Shown piece by piece: positions 6,716-17,134 of a stretch of 34,467 nucleotides of DNA (positions are counted from its first letter, which is position 1; every line of letters begins with the position of its first letter). Made by a program: the position numbers and the translations under genes. The notes beneath the pieces were generated by a model. It searched no databases, had not been told where the DNA came from, and saw only the letters and a list, made by a program, of their open reading frames with translations. The stretch is from an uncultured Bacteroidales bacterium (GTDB taxonomy: Bacteria; Bacteroidota; Bacteroidia; Bacteroidales; UBA932): NCBI GenBank assembly GCA_944325505.1, contig CALVAJ010000029.1, positions 1 to 34,467 of the forward strand. Reading direction: 5' to 3'.

Positions 6716-8071
6716 TCATACTAAGCCCTGAGCCATCATGGCATCCGCAATCTTGATAAACGAAGCGATGTTGGCACCTTTGACATAGTTGACATATCCG
6801 TCAGGCTCTGTACCGTATTTCACGCATGATTCATGAATATCCGTCATGATTCTGTGCAGCTGGGCATCCACCTCTTCTTCAGTCCATTTGAGCCTGATGG
6901 AATTCTGTGTCATTTCAAGACCGGAAGTGGCCACTCCGCCGGCATTTGAAGCTTTTCCCGGAGAATAGAGCAGTTTTGCCTTCTGGAAAATCTCTATAGC
7001 TTCCGGTTCTGAAGGCATATTCGCACCTTCCGCTACACAGATACATCCGTTGGCCACAAGCTGCCTTGCTTCGGTCGCATTGATTTCATTCTGGGTCGCA
7101 CACGGCATGGCGATATCGCATTTGATGCCCCATGGACGCTGGTTTTCAAAATATTGCGCTGTAGGATATTTCTGTACATATTCCCTGATGCGGCCTCTGT
7201 AGACATTCTTGAGCTCGAACACATATGCAAGTTTTTCCTCATCAATTCCGTCCGGATCATAGATGAATCCGTTGGAATCGGAAAGGGTTACGACCTTTGC
7301 CCCGAGCTGGAGTGATTTCTGGGCGGCATACTGAGCCACATTTCCAGCCCCCGATATGACTACAGTCTTACCTTCGAAAGATTCTCCTCTTGTAGCCAGC
7401 ATCGCTGATGCAAAATAACAGGTACCGTATCCGGTAGCCTCAGGACGGAGGGGACTTCCTCCCCAGTTGATCCCCTTGCCGGTAAGGACGCCGCTGAACT
7501 CGTTGCGCAGACGCTTATACTGCCCGAACAGAAAGCCGATTTCACGGCTGCCCACTCCTATATCACCGGCCGGAACATCCGTATCCTGTCCGACATGTCT
7601 CTGGAGCTCGGTCATGAAACTCTGGCAGAAGCGCATCACCTCGTTGTCCGACTTGCCTTTGGGATTGAAATCCGAGCCGCCTTTCGCCGCACCCATAGGA
7701 AGAGTGGTAAGGCTGTTCTTGAAAGTCTGCTCGAAAGCCAGGAATTTCATGATGCTCAGGTTCACGCTCGGATGAAAGCGCAGACCTCCCTTGTACGGGC
7801 CTATGGCACTGTTCATCTGTACCCTGTAACCTCTGTTTATACGGATCTCCCCCTCGTCATCGAGCCAAGGGACCCTGAACATTATCACCCTTTCAGGCTC
7901 CACTATCCTTTCAAGGATTTTCTGGTCCATAAGATACGGATGCTCCACGATATAGGGAGCGACACTTTCGAGTACTTCCTTCACCGCCTGATGGAATTCC
8001 TTCTCACCGGGGTTCTTTGCGACAAGATCCGCCATGAATCCGTCGACATAATTCTGGACAAACTGATTCAT
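6716..8071 (-). CDS. gdhA: NADP-type glutamate dehydrogenase
   Basis: This 451-residue enzyme is a hexameric glutamate dehydrogenase that interconverts 2-oxoglutarate plus ammonia and glutamate in the cytoplasm. The substrate motif GPYKGGLRFHP is at residues 91-101 and the active-site PMGAAKGGSDF at 125-135, with catalytic Lys130 (many relatives read GGGKGG). The coenzyme-binding motif ISGAGNVA lies in the second half. Length matches the roughly 450-residue family. A -7 box TAACTTTG lies 75 bases upstream, inside the end of the GNAT gene. As the main ammonium-assimilation enzyme in Bacteroidales it is usually well expressed. Its 3' end is bounded by repeat copy B. Confidence 0.95.
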   Translation of the reverse strand: MNQFVQNYVDGFMADLVAKNPGEKEFHQAVKEVLESVAPYIVEHPYLMDQKILERIVEPERVIMFRVPWLDDEGEIRINRGYRVQMNSAIGPYKGGLRFHPSVNLSIMKFLAFEQTFKNSLTTLPMGAAKGGSDFNPKGKSDNEVMRFCQSFMTELQRHVGQDTDVPAGDIGVGSREIGFLFGQYKRLRNEFSGVLTGKGINWGGSPLRPEATGYGTCYFASAMLATRGESFEGKTVVISGAGNVAQYAAQKSLQLGAKVVTLSDSNGFIYDPDGIDEEKLAYVFELKNVYRGRIREYVQKYPTAQYFENQRPWGIKCDIAMPCATQNEINATEARQLVANGCICVAEGANMPSEPEAIEIFQKAKLLYSPGKASNAGGVATSGLEMTQNSIRLKWTEEEVDAQLHRIMTDIHESCVKYGTEPDGYVNYVKGANIASFIKIADAMMAQGLV

Positions 8072-8145
8072 AATATCTAACTGTTAAGTATGCTCTTCAT
8101 GCTGTTCGGTGTCATCCTGAGCGGAAGGCGAAAGCCGAAACCTGT

Positions 8146-8153
8146 CAAAGTTA
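8146..8153 (-). promoter_or_regulatory. -7 promoter box for gdhA
   Basis: TAACTTTG on the minus strand overlaps the last codon of the GNAT gene and lies 75 bases before the gdhA ATG. No clear -33 TTTG is visible at 19-21 bases. Confidence 0.4.
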
Positions 8154-8657
8154 ATAAATCGGAAGAAAAATTGAAAATTTCTGATATGCAATACGCGGTG
8201 AACCGTTATCGGTGCGGATGATGCCGCAGCGGATAAAGCCGTTGCGGGAAAGGATGTTCTGCATAACGAGGTTGTCGGCATGAGTGTCGGCGCGGAGATT
8301 GTGTATCCTGCTCCAGCACCAGGAGATACATGCATCGGCGACTCCGTGCACAAGTCCGGCCGAAGCAAGGCGGTGGATAGTTCCGTATGGGCCCGGAGCA
8401 AGCCACTTGCCGTCAACGATAACCTCATACGTAGGATCTTCTCCTGTAATGAAGCAGAAAGTGCCGGCGATCCTGCCGTCCGATGTTTCGCAGACATGGC
8501 AGTGACCGGCCTCTATCTCACTTCTGATAAGATCTTCCGACGGATAACCGCCGGTCCACTGGTTCGGATTGCCATGGGCAGACATGAACGAACGGGCAGT
8601 GTCATATATCCGCATCAGGGTCTCAAGGTCATCCATTGAGGACGGGCGTATATTCAT
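8151..8657 (-). CDS. GNAT-family N-acetyltransferase
   Basis: This encodes about 168 residues resembling a GNAT acetyltransferase, which transfers acetyl from acetyl-CoA to an amine. The N-terminus MNIRPSSMDDLETLMRIYD is the typical first strand and helix. A central strand TFCFITG and the later segment ADNLVMQNILSRNGFIRCG match the GNAT pattern in which an Asn-rich turn precedes the GF motif. ATG at 8657 gives the canonical start; another ATG four codons upstream (8669) is possible. It lies 35 bases downstream of the EamA gene, same direction, and is probably co-transcribed with it. Substrate unknown. Confidence 0.8.
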   Translation of the reverse strand: MNIRPSSMDDLETLMRIYDTARSFMSAHGNPNQWTGGYPSEDLIRSEIEAGHCHVCETSDGRIAGTFCFITGEDPTYEVIVDGKWLAPGPYGTIHRLASAGLVHGVADACISWCWSRIHNLRADTHADNLVMQNILSRNGFIRCGIIRTDNGSPRIAYQKFSIFLPIY

Positions 8658-8704
8658 GGCTGGGTACATACCGGATGGTATTTGACCGGATTACAGAACA
8701 TTAC

Positions 8705-9622
8705 CTAAGCATGTCTCGGGCGGATTTTCCTGAATACCCGGCTGACAGTTCCCTGAATGACACCGGTCAGGATAATCACCGTCACGGCTGTCAGCACCAG
8801 CAGAATACCGAACCCTTCGCGAAGGGTGAAATCCTCTCCGAACACCAGAGCTCCGATGCAGACTGCAGTCAGAGGTTCGAGAGCGCCCAGGACTGAAGTG
8901 AGGGTACCTCCGACATTCTGTACGGCAAGGACAAGGGTGATATTGGAGACAACGGTAGGAAGGACAGCGAGCAGGATCATATTTCCGACGGCCGGAAGGT
9001 CCGGAGGCAGCTGGAAATCACCTGATACGAGGGTCTTTCCTCCGAATATCAGCGTAGTGAATATAAACACGTAGAAAGCGAGTTTCCGGCTGTTCATATT
9101 GCGTACCCTGGACTTGTTCACTCCTACGATATAACTCCCGTAAGCCACTGCCGAAAGAAGCACGATGACGATACCCTTGATATCTGCCGACATCCCGGTG
9201 GAAGGCAGCGAGAGTAACGCGACTCCGCACACTGCAAGTGCGATGGCAATCCAGGTAAGCCATGAGGCCTTTTCCCTGAACAGGCAGAGCATGAGCAGTG
9301 TAACGAATACAGGATAAGTAAAATGCAGTGTAGTGGCCACTCCTGCACCCATGTATCCGTAGCCGCACAGGAGGAAAAGCGAAGAGAAAGTGTAGAATAC
9401 GGCAAGAAGGATAAATACAGGCAGGTCTTTCCTGTCTATCCTGAACGACTCCTTTTTAACAAGCATCACAAGCCCCAGGGCAATGGAAGCAAAAAGGAAG
9501 CGGTAAAAAAGAATCGAATCATAGACCATCCCCTTCCCCATAAGCGGGAGTGTAAACAACGGTATCAGTCCGAAAGTGACCGACGTTGCCATGCCATACA
9601 GGATACCTTTAAATCTGCTCAT
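8705..9622 (-). CDS. EamA/DMT-family transporter
   Basis: This 305-residue inner-membrane protein has about ten hydrophobic segments in two EamA repeats (roughly 5-140 and 150-285), typical of drug/metabolite transporters such as RhaT/YdcZ-type exporters. The first repeat begins with a TSVTFGLIPLFTLPLM segment, and the second contains GGTLTSVLGALEPLTAV, where the PLTAV element is a common EamA signature. A -7 box TATCTTTG (9655-9648) lies 26 bases upstream. It leads a likely two-gene unit with the GNAT gene. The substrate is not predictable. Confidence 0.88.
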   Translation of the reverse strand: MSRFKGILYGMATSVTFGLIPLFTLPLMGKGMVYDSILFYRFLFASIALGLVMLVKKESFRIDRKDLPVFILLAVFYTFSSLFLLCGYGYMGAGVATTLHFTYPVFVTLLMLCLFREKASWLTWIAIALAVCGVALLSLPSTGMSADIKGIVIVLLSAVAYGSYIVGVNKSRVRNMNSRKLAFYVFIFTTLIFGGKTLVSGDFQLPPDLPAVGNMILLAVLPTVVSNITLVLAVQNVGGTLTSVLGALEPLTAVCIGALVFGEDFTLREGFGILLVLTAVTVIILTGVIQGTVSRVFRKIRPRHA

Positions 9623-9647
9623 TTCTTCGTTTTTAAAATCCGGGGCG

Positions 9648-9655
9648 CAAAGATA
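9648..9655 (-). promoter_or_regulatory. -7 promoter box for the EamA-GNAT unit
   Basis: TATCTTTG on the minus strand lies 26 bases upstream of the EamA ATG. A matching -33 element is not clear. Confidence 0.4.
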
Positions 9656-9763
9656 AGGATTTTTATGTATTTTCGTATTCGCGAAGCGCCAAGACTATGC
9701 TGGGCAGGATGCTCCGGCAGCGCATTTTCAATAAAACACATAAACACAAACAAACCACAGGAA

Positions 9764-11188
9764 ATGGTAACAAGAAGAAATTTCATCAAGACGGTGTCAA
9801 TGGCGACAGCCGGGCTGGCACTGGGTGCGAATGACAGTCTTTTCTCTGCCGCAGCCTCTTCAAAAAGCCCAAAAAGCAGAGGCAAAGTCAAAATCGCCTA
9901 CATCGGGATCGGTAACAGAGGTGAACAGATTATCAACGAGTTCGCCAAGACAGGAATGGTAGAAGTGACGGCTCTTTGCGATGTCGATCTCGACGGGAAG
10001 CAGGCTCAGAAAGTACAGTCCATGTACCCGAATGCCAAGAAATTCCGCGACTTCAGAGAACTTTTCGACAAGGCGGCCAATGATTTCGAGGCTGTAGCGA
10101 TAGCCACTCCGGACCACTCGCACTTCCCTATCTCCATGCTGGCAATAGCAAACGGAAAGCATGTCTATGTGGAAAAGCCGATGGCACGTACTTTTTATGA
10201 AGCCGAACTTATGATGGAAGCAGCCAGGAAACATCCGGGTCTTGTAACGCAGGTAGGAAACCAGGGTCACTCGGAAGCCAACTACTTCCAGTTCAAGACA
10301 TGGATGGATGCCGGTATCATCAAGGACGTAACTGCCATCACAGCCCATATGAACAACGAGCGCAGGTGGCACAAATGGGACGCCGCCAGAATCTACAGGA
10401 TGCCTGAAGAAGAGCCGATACCTGTCGGAATGGACTGGGACACATGGCTTTGTGCAAGACCGTACCACGAATACAATTCCAAATACCATCAGGGTGACTG
10501 GCGATGCTGGTACGACTTCGGGATGGGAGCCCTCGGAGACTGGGGTGCACACATCCTGGACACGGCGCATGAATTCCTCGAACTGGGTCTTCCATACGAA
10601 ATCAGCATGCTCCGGGCAGACGGACACAACGACTATTTCTACCCGTACTCTTCTACTATACTTTTCAGATTCCCTCAGAGAAAGGGCATGCCGCCGGTCG
10701 ATGTGACCTGGTATGACGGCATAGACAACCTCCCTCCGCTCCCGGCAGGATACGGAGCGTCCACTGTCACTGAAGGGGTGCCTTCGACAAACCAGGGAGA
10801 AGCCGTACCTTCAAATCTCAACCCTGGAAAAATAATCTATTCAAGGGATCTTACATTCAAGGGAGGAAGCCACGGAAGCACGCTTTCCATCATACCTGAT
10901 GAAAAGGCAAGGGAAATGGCGGACAAGTTGCCTGAAGTGCCCCAAAGCCCGTCAAACCACTTCGAGAATTTCCTTCTCGCCTGTCAGGGAATTGAAAAGA
11001 CACGCTCTCCGTTTGAGATCCACGGGCCTCTCAGCCAGGTGTTCTCTCTCGGGGTCATAGCCCAAAGGCTCAACACACAGCTGTTCTTCGACAGCAGGAC
11101 CAAGACCATCACAAACAATGCATTCGCAAATGCAATGCTCGTCGGAGAACCTCCTCGCAAGGGCTGGGAAGAATTCTACAGAATCTGA
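9764..11188 (+). CDS. Exported Gfo/Idh/MocA-family oxidoreductase
   Basis: This 474-residue NAD(P)-dependent sugar oxidoreductase has a twin-arginine-like leader (TRRNFIKT, residues 3-10, then a hydrophobic stretch), a Rossmann motif YIGIGNRG at 46-53, the DHSH segment at 117-120 and the family hallmark EKPMA (137-141). [10 protein letters not shown] segment in the C-terminal half supplies the usual catalytic His region. The frame is open far upstream, but ATG at 9764 begins exactly at the leader. Twin-arginine export would carry a folded protein with its cofactor. The DUF1080 gene follows after 25 bases, and this pairing fits the 3-keto-glycoside route, in which this enzyme would oxidise the sugar C3 hydroxyl. 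Confidence 0.9.
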   Translation: MVTRRNFIKTVSMATAGLALGANDSLFSAAASSKSPKSRGKVKIAYIGIGNRGEQIINEFAKTGMVEVTALCDVDLDGKQAQKVQSMYPNAKKFRDFRELFDKAANDFEAVAIATPDHSHFPISMLAIANGKHVYVEKPMARTFYEAELMMEAARKHPGLVTQVGNQGHSEANYFQFKTWMDAGIIKDVTAITAHMNNERRWHKWDAARIYRMPEEEPIPVGMDWDTWLCARPYHEYNSKYHQGDWRCWYDFGMGALGDWGAHILDTAHEFLELGLPYEISMLRADGHNDYFYPYSSTILFRFPQRKGMPPVDVTWYDGIDNLPPLPAGYGASTVTEGVPSTNQGEAVPSNLNPGKIIYSRDLTFKGGSHGSTLSIIPDEKAREMADKLPEVPQSPSNHFENFLLACQGIEKTRSPFEIHGPLSQVFSLGVIAQRLNTQLFFDSRTKTITNNAFANAMLVGEPPRKGWEEFYRI

Positions 11189-11213
11189 ATTAAACCATAT
11201 TAAACAAAATCAA

Positions 11214-12566
11214 ATGAAGAAAATTCTTGCAATACTTTGTCTGGCCGCTGCATTTTCAGCTGCGGCCACTGCCCAGGAGTGGGAACAGCTTTTCAACGGG
11301 AAAAACCTTAAAGGCTGGACCAGAATGAACGGAAAAGCGACGTACAAGGTCGCTGATGGTGTGATAACCGGCATTTCAAGGATGAACACTCCTAACACTT
11401 TCCTTGTCACTGACAGGAACTTCAGTGATTTCATCCTCGAATTCGAGTTCAAGGTAGATGACGGGCTCAACTCCGGAGTCCAGTTCCGAAGCCACAGTAC
11501 AAAAGACTACCAGAACGGCCGTGTCCACGGATACCAGTTTGAAATAGACCCTTCCGACAGAGCCTGGTCCGGCGGAGTATACGATGAAGCTGCCAGAGGC
11601 TGGCTCTATCCGCTTACCGAGAATCCTGCTGCAAAGTCCGCATTTAAAAAAGGAGAATGGAACAAGGCCCGCATAGAAGCATTCGGGAACTCGATCAGGA
11701 CCTGGGTGAACGGCATTCCTTGCACTGACCTGTGGGATGACGGAGCATCTGAAGGATTCATCGCCCTGCAGGTACATGCAGTATATGAGCCGGCTCTTGA
11801 AGGCAAGACCGTCAGCTGGAAAGACATCAGGATATGTACTGAGGATATAGAAAAATATCTCACTCCAGTATCGTGCTGTACGCCGCAGGTTAACCTTATT
11901 GACAATACAATATCGCCACGCGAGGCAGCCGAAGGATGGACGCTCCTCTGGGACGGCAAGACCACTGACGGCTGGAGGGGAGCCAAACTGGACAGGTTTC
12001 CTGCAAACGGATGGAAAATCGATGGCGGAATCCTCAAAGTGGAGAAAGGCAACGGAGGAGAGTCTGAAAACGGCGGCGACATCATTACAACACGCACCTA
12101 CGGTGACTTCATCCTCAGTGTCGACTTCAAGATCACTCCCGGCGCGAACAGCGGAATAAAATATTTCGTGGACCCGGAACTGAACAAAGGTACAGGGTCA
12201 GCTATAGGCTGCGAATTCCAGGTTCTGGATGATGACCTGCACCCGGATGCCAAACTCGGGGTTAAAGGCAACCGCAAATGCGGATCCCTCTATGACCTGA
12301 TACCGGCCCCTGCCGACAAACCTTTCGACAAGAACGCATTCAACACCGCAGTTGTCGTTGTAAAGGGGAACCATGTGGAGCACTGGCTCAACGGAGTGAA
12401 ACTTCTTGAATACGAGCGCAACAACCAGATGTGGGACGCCCTTGTCGACTACAGCAAATACCGTGACTGGCCGAATTTCGGCAACCTGTCCGAAGGGTAC
12501 ATCCTGCTTCAGGACCATGGAGATGAAGTCTGGTTCAAGAATATAAAGATCAAGGAACTGGACTGA
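11214..12566 (+). CDS. Secreted protein with two DUF1080 (3-keto-disaccharide hydrolase) domains
   Basis: This 450-residue protein has a signal peptide ([14 protein letters not shown], predicted cut between TA and QEW), then two similar jelly-roll domains. The first spans about residues 22-205 ([10 protein letters not shown] to SWKDIRI) and the second about 237-448 ([11 protein letters not shown] to WFKNIKI). Both start with the same G-K-x-x-x-G-W motif and end with the same strand pattern, indicating an internal duplication. DUF1080 proteins cleave 3-keto glycosides. With the upstream oxidoreductase this would make an oxidise-then-cleave pair in the cell envelope. The initiating ATG at 11214 matches the signal peptide; the frame is open upstream within the preceding gene. 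A strong terminator follows. Confidence 0.88.
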   Translation: MKKILAILCLAAAFSAAATAQEWEQLFNGKNLKGWTRMNGKATYKVADGVITGISRMNTPNTFLVTDRNFSDFILEFEFKVDDGLNSGVQFRSHSTKDYQNGRVHGYQFEIDPSDRAWSGGVYDEAARGWLYPLTENPAAKSAFKKGEWNKARIEAFGNSIRTWVNGIPCTDLWDDGASEGFIALQVHAVYEPALEGKTVSWKDIRICTEDIEKYLTPVSCCTPQVNLIDNTISPREAAEGWTLLWDGKTTDGWRGAKLDRFPANGWKIDGGILKVEKGNGGESENGGDIITTRTYGDFILSVDFKITPGANSGIKYFVDPELNKGTGSAIGCEFQVLDDDLHPDAKLGVKGNRKCGSLYDLIPAPADKPFDKNAFNTAVVVVKGNHVEHWLNGVKLLEYERNNQMWDALVDYSKYRDWPNFGNLSEGYILLQDHGDEVWFKNIKIKELD

Positions 12567-12589
12567 TGAAGACGCTTCAAAAAAAAATT

Positions 12590-12613
12590 GAGGTCAGCCG
12601 TTTGGCTGACCTC
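12590..12613. terminator. Bidirectional rho-independent terminator
   Basis: GAGGTCAGCC, loop GTTT, GGCTGACCTC is a perfect ten-pair hairpin. It is followed by TTTATTT on the plus strand and preceded by a run of A on the other side, which becomes a T-run for leftward transcripts. It serves both the DUF1080 gene and the convergent gap gene. Confidence 0.92.
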
Positions 12614-12641
12614 TTTATTTGCAATCTGAATTGAATTCAAA

Positions 12642-13652
<1,011 letters not shown>

Positions 13653-13711
13653 TTAAAGTAATACAAATTTCAGATTTCGTTTCCGAAGGCTGCTTTCCTA
13701 CAAAAACGGTG

Positions 13712-13741
13712 CAAAAATAAGAAAAATAATGATTATTCAAC
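13712..13741 (-). promoter_or_regulatory. Promoter for gap
   Basis: On the minus strand GTTG (13741-13738), an 18-base spacer and TATTTTTG (13719-13712) match the Bacteroidetes pattern. The leader would be about 65 bases. It overlaps the region serving divergent surE. Confidence 0.6.
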
Positions 13742-13749
13742 TATATTTG
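13742..13749 (+). promoter_or_regulatory. -7 promoter box for surE-lpxB
   Basis: TATATTTG lies 17 bases before the surE ATG, giving a very short leader. No convincing -33 element is present; it abuts the -33 box of the divergent gap promoter, so the two may interfere. Confidence 0.45.
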
Positions 13750-13766
13750 TCACAAATTTCATATCA

Positions 13767-14678
13767 ATGGATATACTTATCACCAATGATGACGGCTATC
13801 AGGCCAAAGGCATCAAAATACTGACAGAAATCATGTGCCAATTTGGCAGTCTGACTGTCATAGCCCCCAAAAAACACCAGTCCGGTATGTCGATGGCAGT
13901 CTCTCTGGGCCTGAAACAGATAGCATACAAGGAATTAAGCAGTAAAGAGGTAGAAGAAAAGACCTGGAATACGGGAAAGGCATCAGACGGTGCGGTCAAA
14001 TGGTCGTATCTGGATGCCACGCCTGCAAGCTGCGTGAAGTTCGGGTTGAATACAGTATTTGAAAAGAAATTCCCGGATGTGGTGGTTTCCGGCATCAACC
14101 ACGGATCAAATGCCACTGCGGCTTCATGCTATTCCGGAACACTCGGAGCAGCGCAGGAAGCGGCTGTCAACGGCATACCTGCCATCGGAGTATCTCTTGC
14201 GACTCTGGATCCGGAGGCCGACTTCTCAGCCGTAGAAAAATACTTCCCGGACATATTCAGAATGATCATGTCAAACCTGCCGGATAAGCGCGGAATATAT
14301 TATAATGTGAATTTCCCGGACATTCCGGCAGACAGAATAAAAGGGATACGTACAGGTTTTCAGGGAATGGGAAGATGGGTTCGCGAATTCAAGCACTGGG
14401 ATCCGGACGTATACAGGCATCTGGGAATCACTCCCGAGCTGCTCGGACAGAGCAGCCGTCCGGAGGCCGAACCCGGAGAAGACCTTTACATGATGGTCGG
14501 AGAGTACGTAGACGATCCGGAAAATACGCACAGGTCAGACCATTGGATAATGAATGACGGCTACATATCGATTGTTGCGCACAATATCGACACGACAGAT
14601 TACGGTGAAGTCGAACGCATCGGAAAGCTCGGGTTCGACATGGATTTCCGGCAGGACGGAAGACGGTCCCGTTTCTAA
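13767..14678 (+). CDS. surE: SurE-family 5'/3'-nucleotidase (long variant)
   Basis: This 303-residue metal-dependent phosphatase of the SurE family removes phosphate from nucleoside monophosphates. Metal ligands are Asp8-Asp9 in ITNDDG, Ser39 in QSGMS, and Asn111 in SGINHGSN; YSGT is at 122-125. It is about 50 residues longer than typical SurE, with most extra length around residues 205-255. The loop usually reading GTPxDCV is ATPASCV here (84-90). The active-site residues visible are intact, so it is probably functional, perhaps with shifted specificity. lpxB follows after 41 bases, an arrangement known in Bacteroidetes. Confidence 0.88.
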   Translation: MDILITNDDGYQAKGIKILTEIMCQFGSLTVIAPKKHQSGMSMAVSLGLKQIAYKELSSKEVEEKTWNTGKASDGAVKWSYLDATPASCVKFGLNTVFEKKFPDVVVSGINHGSNATAASCYSGTLGAAQEAAVNGIPAIGVSLATLDPEADFSAVEKYFPDIFRMIMSNLPDKRGIYYNVNFPDIPADRIKGIRTGFQGMGRWVREFKHWDPDVYRHLGITPELLGQSSRPEAEPGEDLYMMVGEYVDDPENTHRSDHWIMNDGYISIVAHNIDTTDYGEVERIGKLGFDMDFRQDGRRSRF

Positions 14679-14719
14679 GCGGGAAATCAAGGATTAAGGA
14701 CTGTACAACAGACAAAGGA

Positions 14720-15910
14720 ATGAAATACTACATCATAGCAGGCGAGGCTTCCGGAGACCTCCACGGATCCAACCTCATGAAAGGGCTTTATAAAGAAGAC
14801 CCTGACGCTGACATCCGTTTCTGGGGAGGAGACCTGATGAACAGCGTATATCTTGCCTGCAGGAAAGACGGCATGTCCGGCGGAGGGCTGGTCCGGCACT
14901 ATAAGGAGGGGGCGATAATGGGATTCTGGGAGGTGTTCCGGAAAGCACGGCAGCTTCTCGGAAATGTCCGTTTCTGCGAAAAGGACATCCTGTCATGGAA
15001 GCCTGATGTAGTGATACTCATAGACTATCCCGGATTCAATTTCAAGATAGCGGAATGCACCCACAAACACGGATTCAAGGTATTCTACTACATCGCACCG
15101 AAGGTATGGGCCTCACGCGAAGGGCGCATAAAGAAGCTGAAAAAATTCGTGGACAAGCTTTTCATAGTCTTCCCTTTTGAAATACAGTACTTCAGAAAGA
15201 AAGGAGTGGATTTCGTCTATGAGGGCAATCCTTTGATAGATGCCATAGACGACTCCCCTGCTTCCAATGAAAGCCGGAAAGATTTTCTGGAACGGAACGG
15301 TCTGAAAGACAAGCCGATAATCGCCATGCTGGCAGGTTCGCGCAAAGGAGAGATCAGTACGATGATGCCGGTATTGAGAGAATTCGCGGAAAAGATGACA
15401 GCCCTGCCGCAGTACGGCGGATATCAGTTCATCGTCGCAGGGGCACCGGCCAGGAACATGGAGGACTATACCCCTTATCTGAATGACTGCAAGGCAGACA
15501 TCAAAGTCCTTTTCGGACAGACCCAGTCTATCGTCAGAAACGCTGAAGCGGCAGTTGTGAATTCAGGGACAGCATCTCTGGAAACCGTTCTTCTGGGCAC
15601 GCCGCAGGTAGTGGGCTTCATCATGGGAAGCAGGATCACCTACGCCATAGCGAAAAAAATAGTGAAGGTCAAGTACATCAGCCTCGGCAACCTGATCGTA
15701 GACCGTCTCGCTTTCAAGGAGTTCATCCAGGCGGACTGCAATGCCGACAACCTCGTGGCTGAAGTGCGTGCCCTGATTGAAGATCAGGCCTACCGTCAGA
15801 AAATGCTCTCGGAATACGCCTGCATCCGCAAGGCTCTGGGCGGCAGAGGTGCATCAGCTGCAGTAGCCAAAGCTATGATAAGAGAACTCAGCCTACCAGT
15901 TTGCGATTGA
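14720..15910 (+). CDS. lpxB: Lipid-A-disaccharide synthase
   Basis: This 396-residue glycosyltransferase joins UDP-2,3-diacylglucosamine and lipid X to form the lipid A disaccharide at the inner membrane. The N-terminal GEASGDLHG is at residues 8-16, followed by FWGG. The middle carries VILIDYPGFNFKIA and YYIAPKVWASREGR, and the C-terminal half GSRKGEI and NSGTASLETVLLGTPQVV, all LpxB signatures. Length is slightly above the usual 380. It is second in an operon with surE. Its last 18 bases overlap the end of the convergent DUF3667 gene. It implies an outer membrane with lipid A. Confidence 0.95.
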   Translation: MKYYIIAGEASGDLHGSNLMKGLYKEDPDADIRFWGGDLMNSVYLACRKDGMSGGGLVRHYKEGAIMGFWEVFRKARQLLGNVRFCEKDILSWKPDVVILIDYPGFNFKIAECTHKHGFKVFYYIAPKVWASREGRIKKLKKFVDKLFIVFPFEIQYFRKKGVDFVYEGNPLIDAIDDSPASNESRKDFLERNGLKDKPIIAMLAGSRKGEISTMMPVLREFAEKMTALPQYGGYQFIVAGAPARNMEDYTPYLNDCKADIKVLFGQTQSIVRNAEAAVVNSGTASLETVLLGTPQVVGFIMGSRITYAIAKKIVKVKYISLGNLIVDRLAFKEFIQADCNADNLVAEVRALIEDQAYRQKMLSEYACIRKALGGRGASAAVAKAMIRELSLPVCD

Positions 15911-17113
15911 CGAAGGCATAATATCCTTCTGGCTGTAAAGGGCCCATGCGAAAAACGCCGCCGACAGCACAATGACAATGAAGAAGTAAACAAAATACAG
16001 GAGAACTGTCTTCAGCACGGTCTTGGCCCAATCGTTCCCGTACACCCAGTGCAGGGCGATGGCGGTATACAGAAGATTGATTCCCAGGAAAACATACCAT
16101 GTCAGTCCATTATAATGCCACAGTTCGCCCGCAATTATGAAAAGGGTTGTCATAATGTAGAAGAAGCACCCCCAGTGAAGCGAAAAGGCGAGATGGTTCA
16201 TATACATCATGCGTTTCTTCCTGTACAGCCCTTTAAGCATGAGAGCCATTACCGGGACCAGAAACAGGGAGAACAGAGGGGCATATCCGCTGAGGACACC
16301 GAACAGTCCGTCAATGAACAGGGTTTCCTTCTCATCCATCTGCGGTGCGCCGGCGGCATACAGCCCGACTCCGTGCCAGTCTTCCACATATTCAAATGTG
16401 CCAAGATACTCGGACGGCATCCTTACCTTCACCGTATCCAGGCTTCCGTTGTCCTCGGACAGTGAATCTTTCGCGGCATATCCGATGATATCGAAAACGT
16501 CAGGATATCTTTTCACATCTTCGATATTGACAGCTATCGCCACGACAGTATCCTTGTCGAAGATTGATGACATGGCGAGATAGTCTTCGGCAGATGCTTC
16601 TTCCAGTTCATCGATAATGGTTTCGGAGTTCAGATTTGACATCGCCCTGTCCACGGTATCGCCGATGAACATGAAAAAGCCGATGAAGAAAAGCAGGGTG
16701 ATGCACATGAAAAGACGCATCGGATGGACATACGATGCTATCTTTCCAGCATTGAATTCAGTGGTAAGGAATCCGGGACGCCGGAAAAGCATCCAAAGCG
16801 TGCTCCATATCTTGGTATCGAACTGATAGACATTCTCGAAGTACTGCAGGATATATTTCCAGAACGGCTGGCGGGAATCCAGGGCATACTGGCCGCAATT
16901 GTGGCAGTACATGCCTTTCAGTTCAGTCCCGCAGTTCTTGCAATGCGTGTACGGAGGTACATACTTGCTCCTGATTCTCTTCAGGCGTTTGTACTCAAGT
17001 CCCCTCTGGAGTTTAAGCCTTCTGGCAAGAATATCGCGCCTGAGGCTGCGTCTTGCACTTTTCTGTACGATATCCAGTTTTTTCGAGAGTGACTTTCCTT
17101 TCCGTTTTTCCAT
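15893..17113 (-). CDS. DUF3667 membrane protein with zinc ribbon
   Basis: This 406-residue protein has a very basic N-terminus (about residues 1-50), a four-cysteine zinc ribbon (Cys58, Cys61, Cys70, Cys73) and a membrane region. The segment after the ribbon (FWKYILQYFENVYQFDTK to HPMRLFMCITLLFFIGFF) matches DUF3667. One hydrophobic helix at about 132-150 is followed by a roughly 130-residue hydrophilic loop and then about four more helices. The function is not established. It begins 21 bases after the YggS-like gene and is last in a leftward cluster with yidC, consistent with an envelope role. It overlaps lpxB by 18 bases at the 3' end. Confidence 0.85.
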   Translation of the reverse strand: MEKRKGKSLSKKLDIVQKSARRSLRRDILARRLKLQRGLEYKRLKRIRSKYVPPYTHCKNCGTELKGMYCHNCGQYALDSRQPFWKYILQYFENVYQFDTKIWSTLWMLFRRPGFLTTEFNAGKIASYVHPMRLFMCITLLFFIGFFMFIGDTVDRAMSNLNSETIIDELEEASAEDYLAMSSIFDKDTVVAIAVNIEDVKRYPDVFDIIGYAAKDSLSEDNGSLDTVKVRMPSEYLGTFEYVEDWHGVGLYAAGAPQMDEKETLFIDGLFGVLSGYAPLFSLFLVPVMALMLKGLYRKKRMMYMNHLAFSLHWGCFFYIMTTLFIIAGELWHYNGLTWYVFLGINLLYTAIALHWVYGNDWAKTVLKTVLLYFVYFFIVIVLSAAFFAWALYSQKDIMPSSIANW

Positions 17114-17134
17114 ATTATTCCAGGTTGGTTCATG

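Noticed and set aside
9323-9763. N-terminal extension of the Gfo/Idh/MocA gene by 147 codons
   Set aside because: The extension overlaps the divergent EamA gene and its promoter, and the twin-arginine-like leader begins at 9764.
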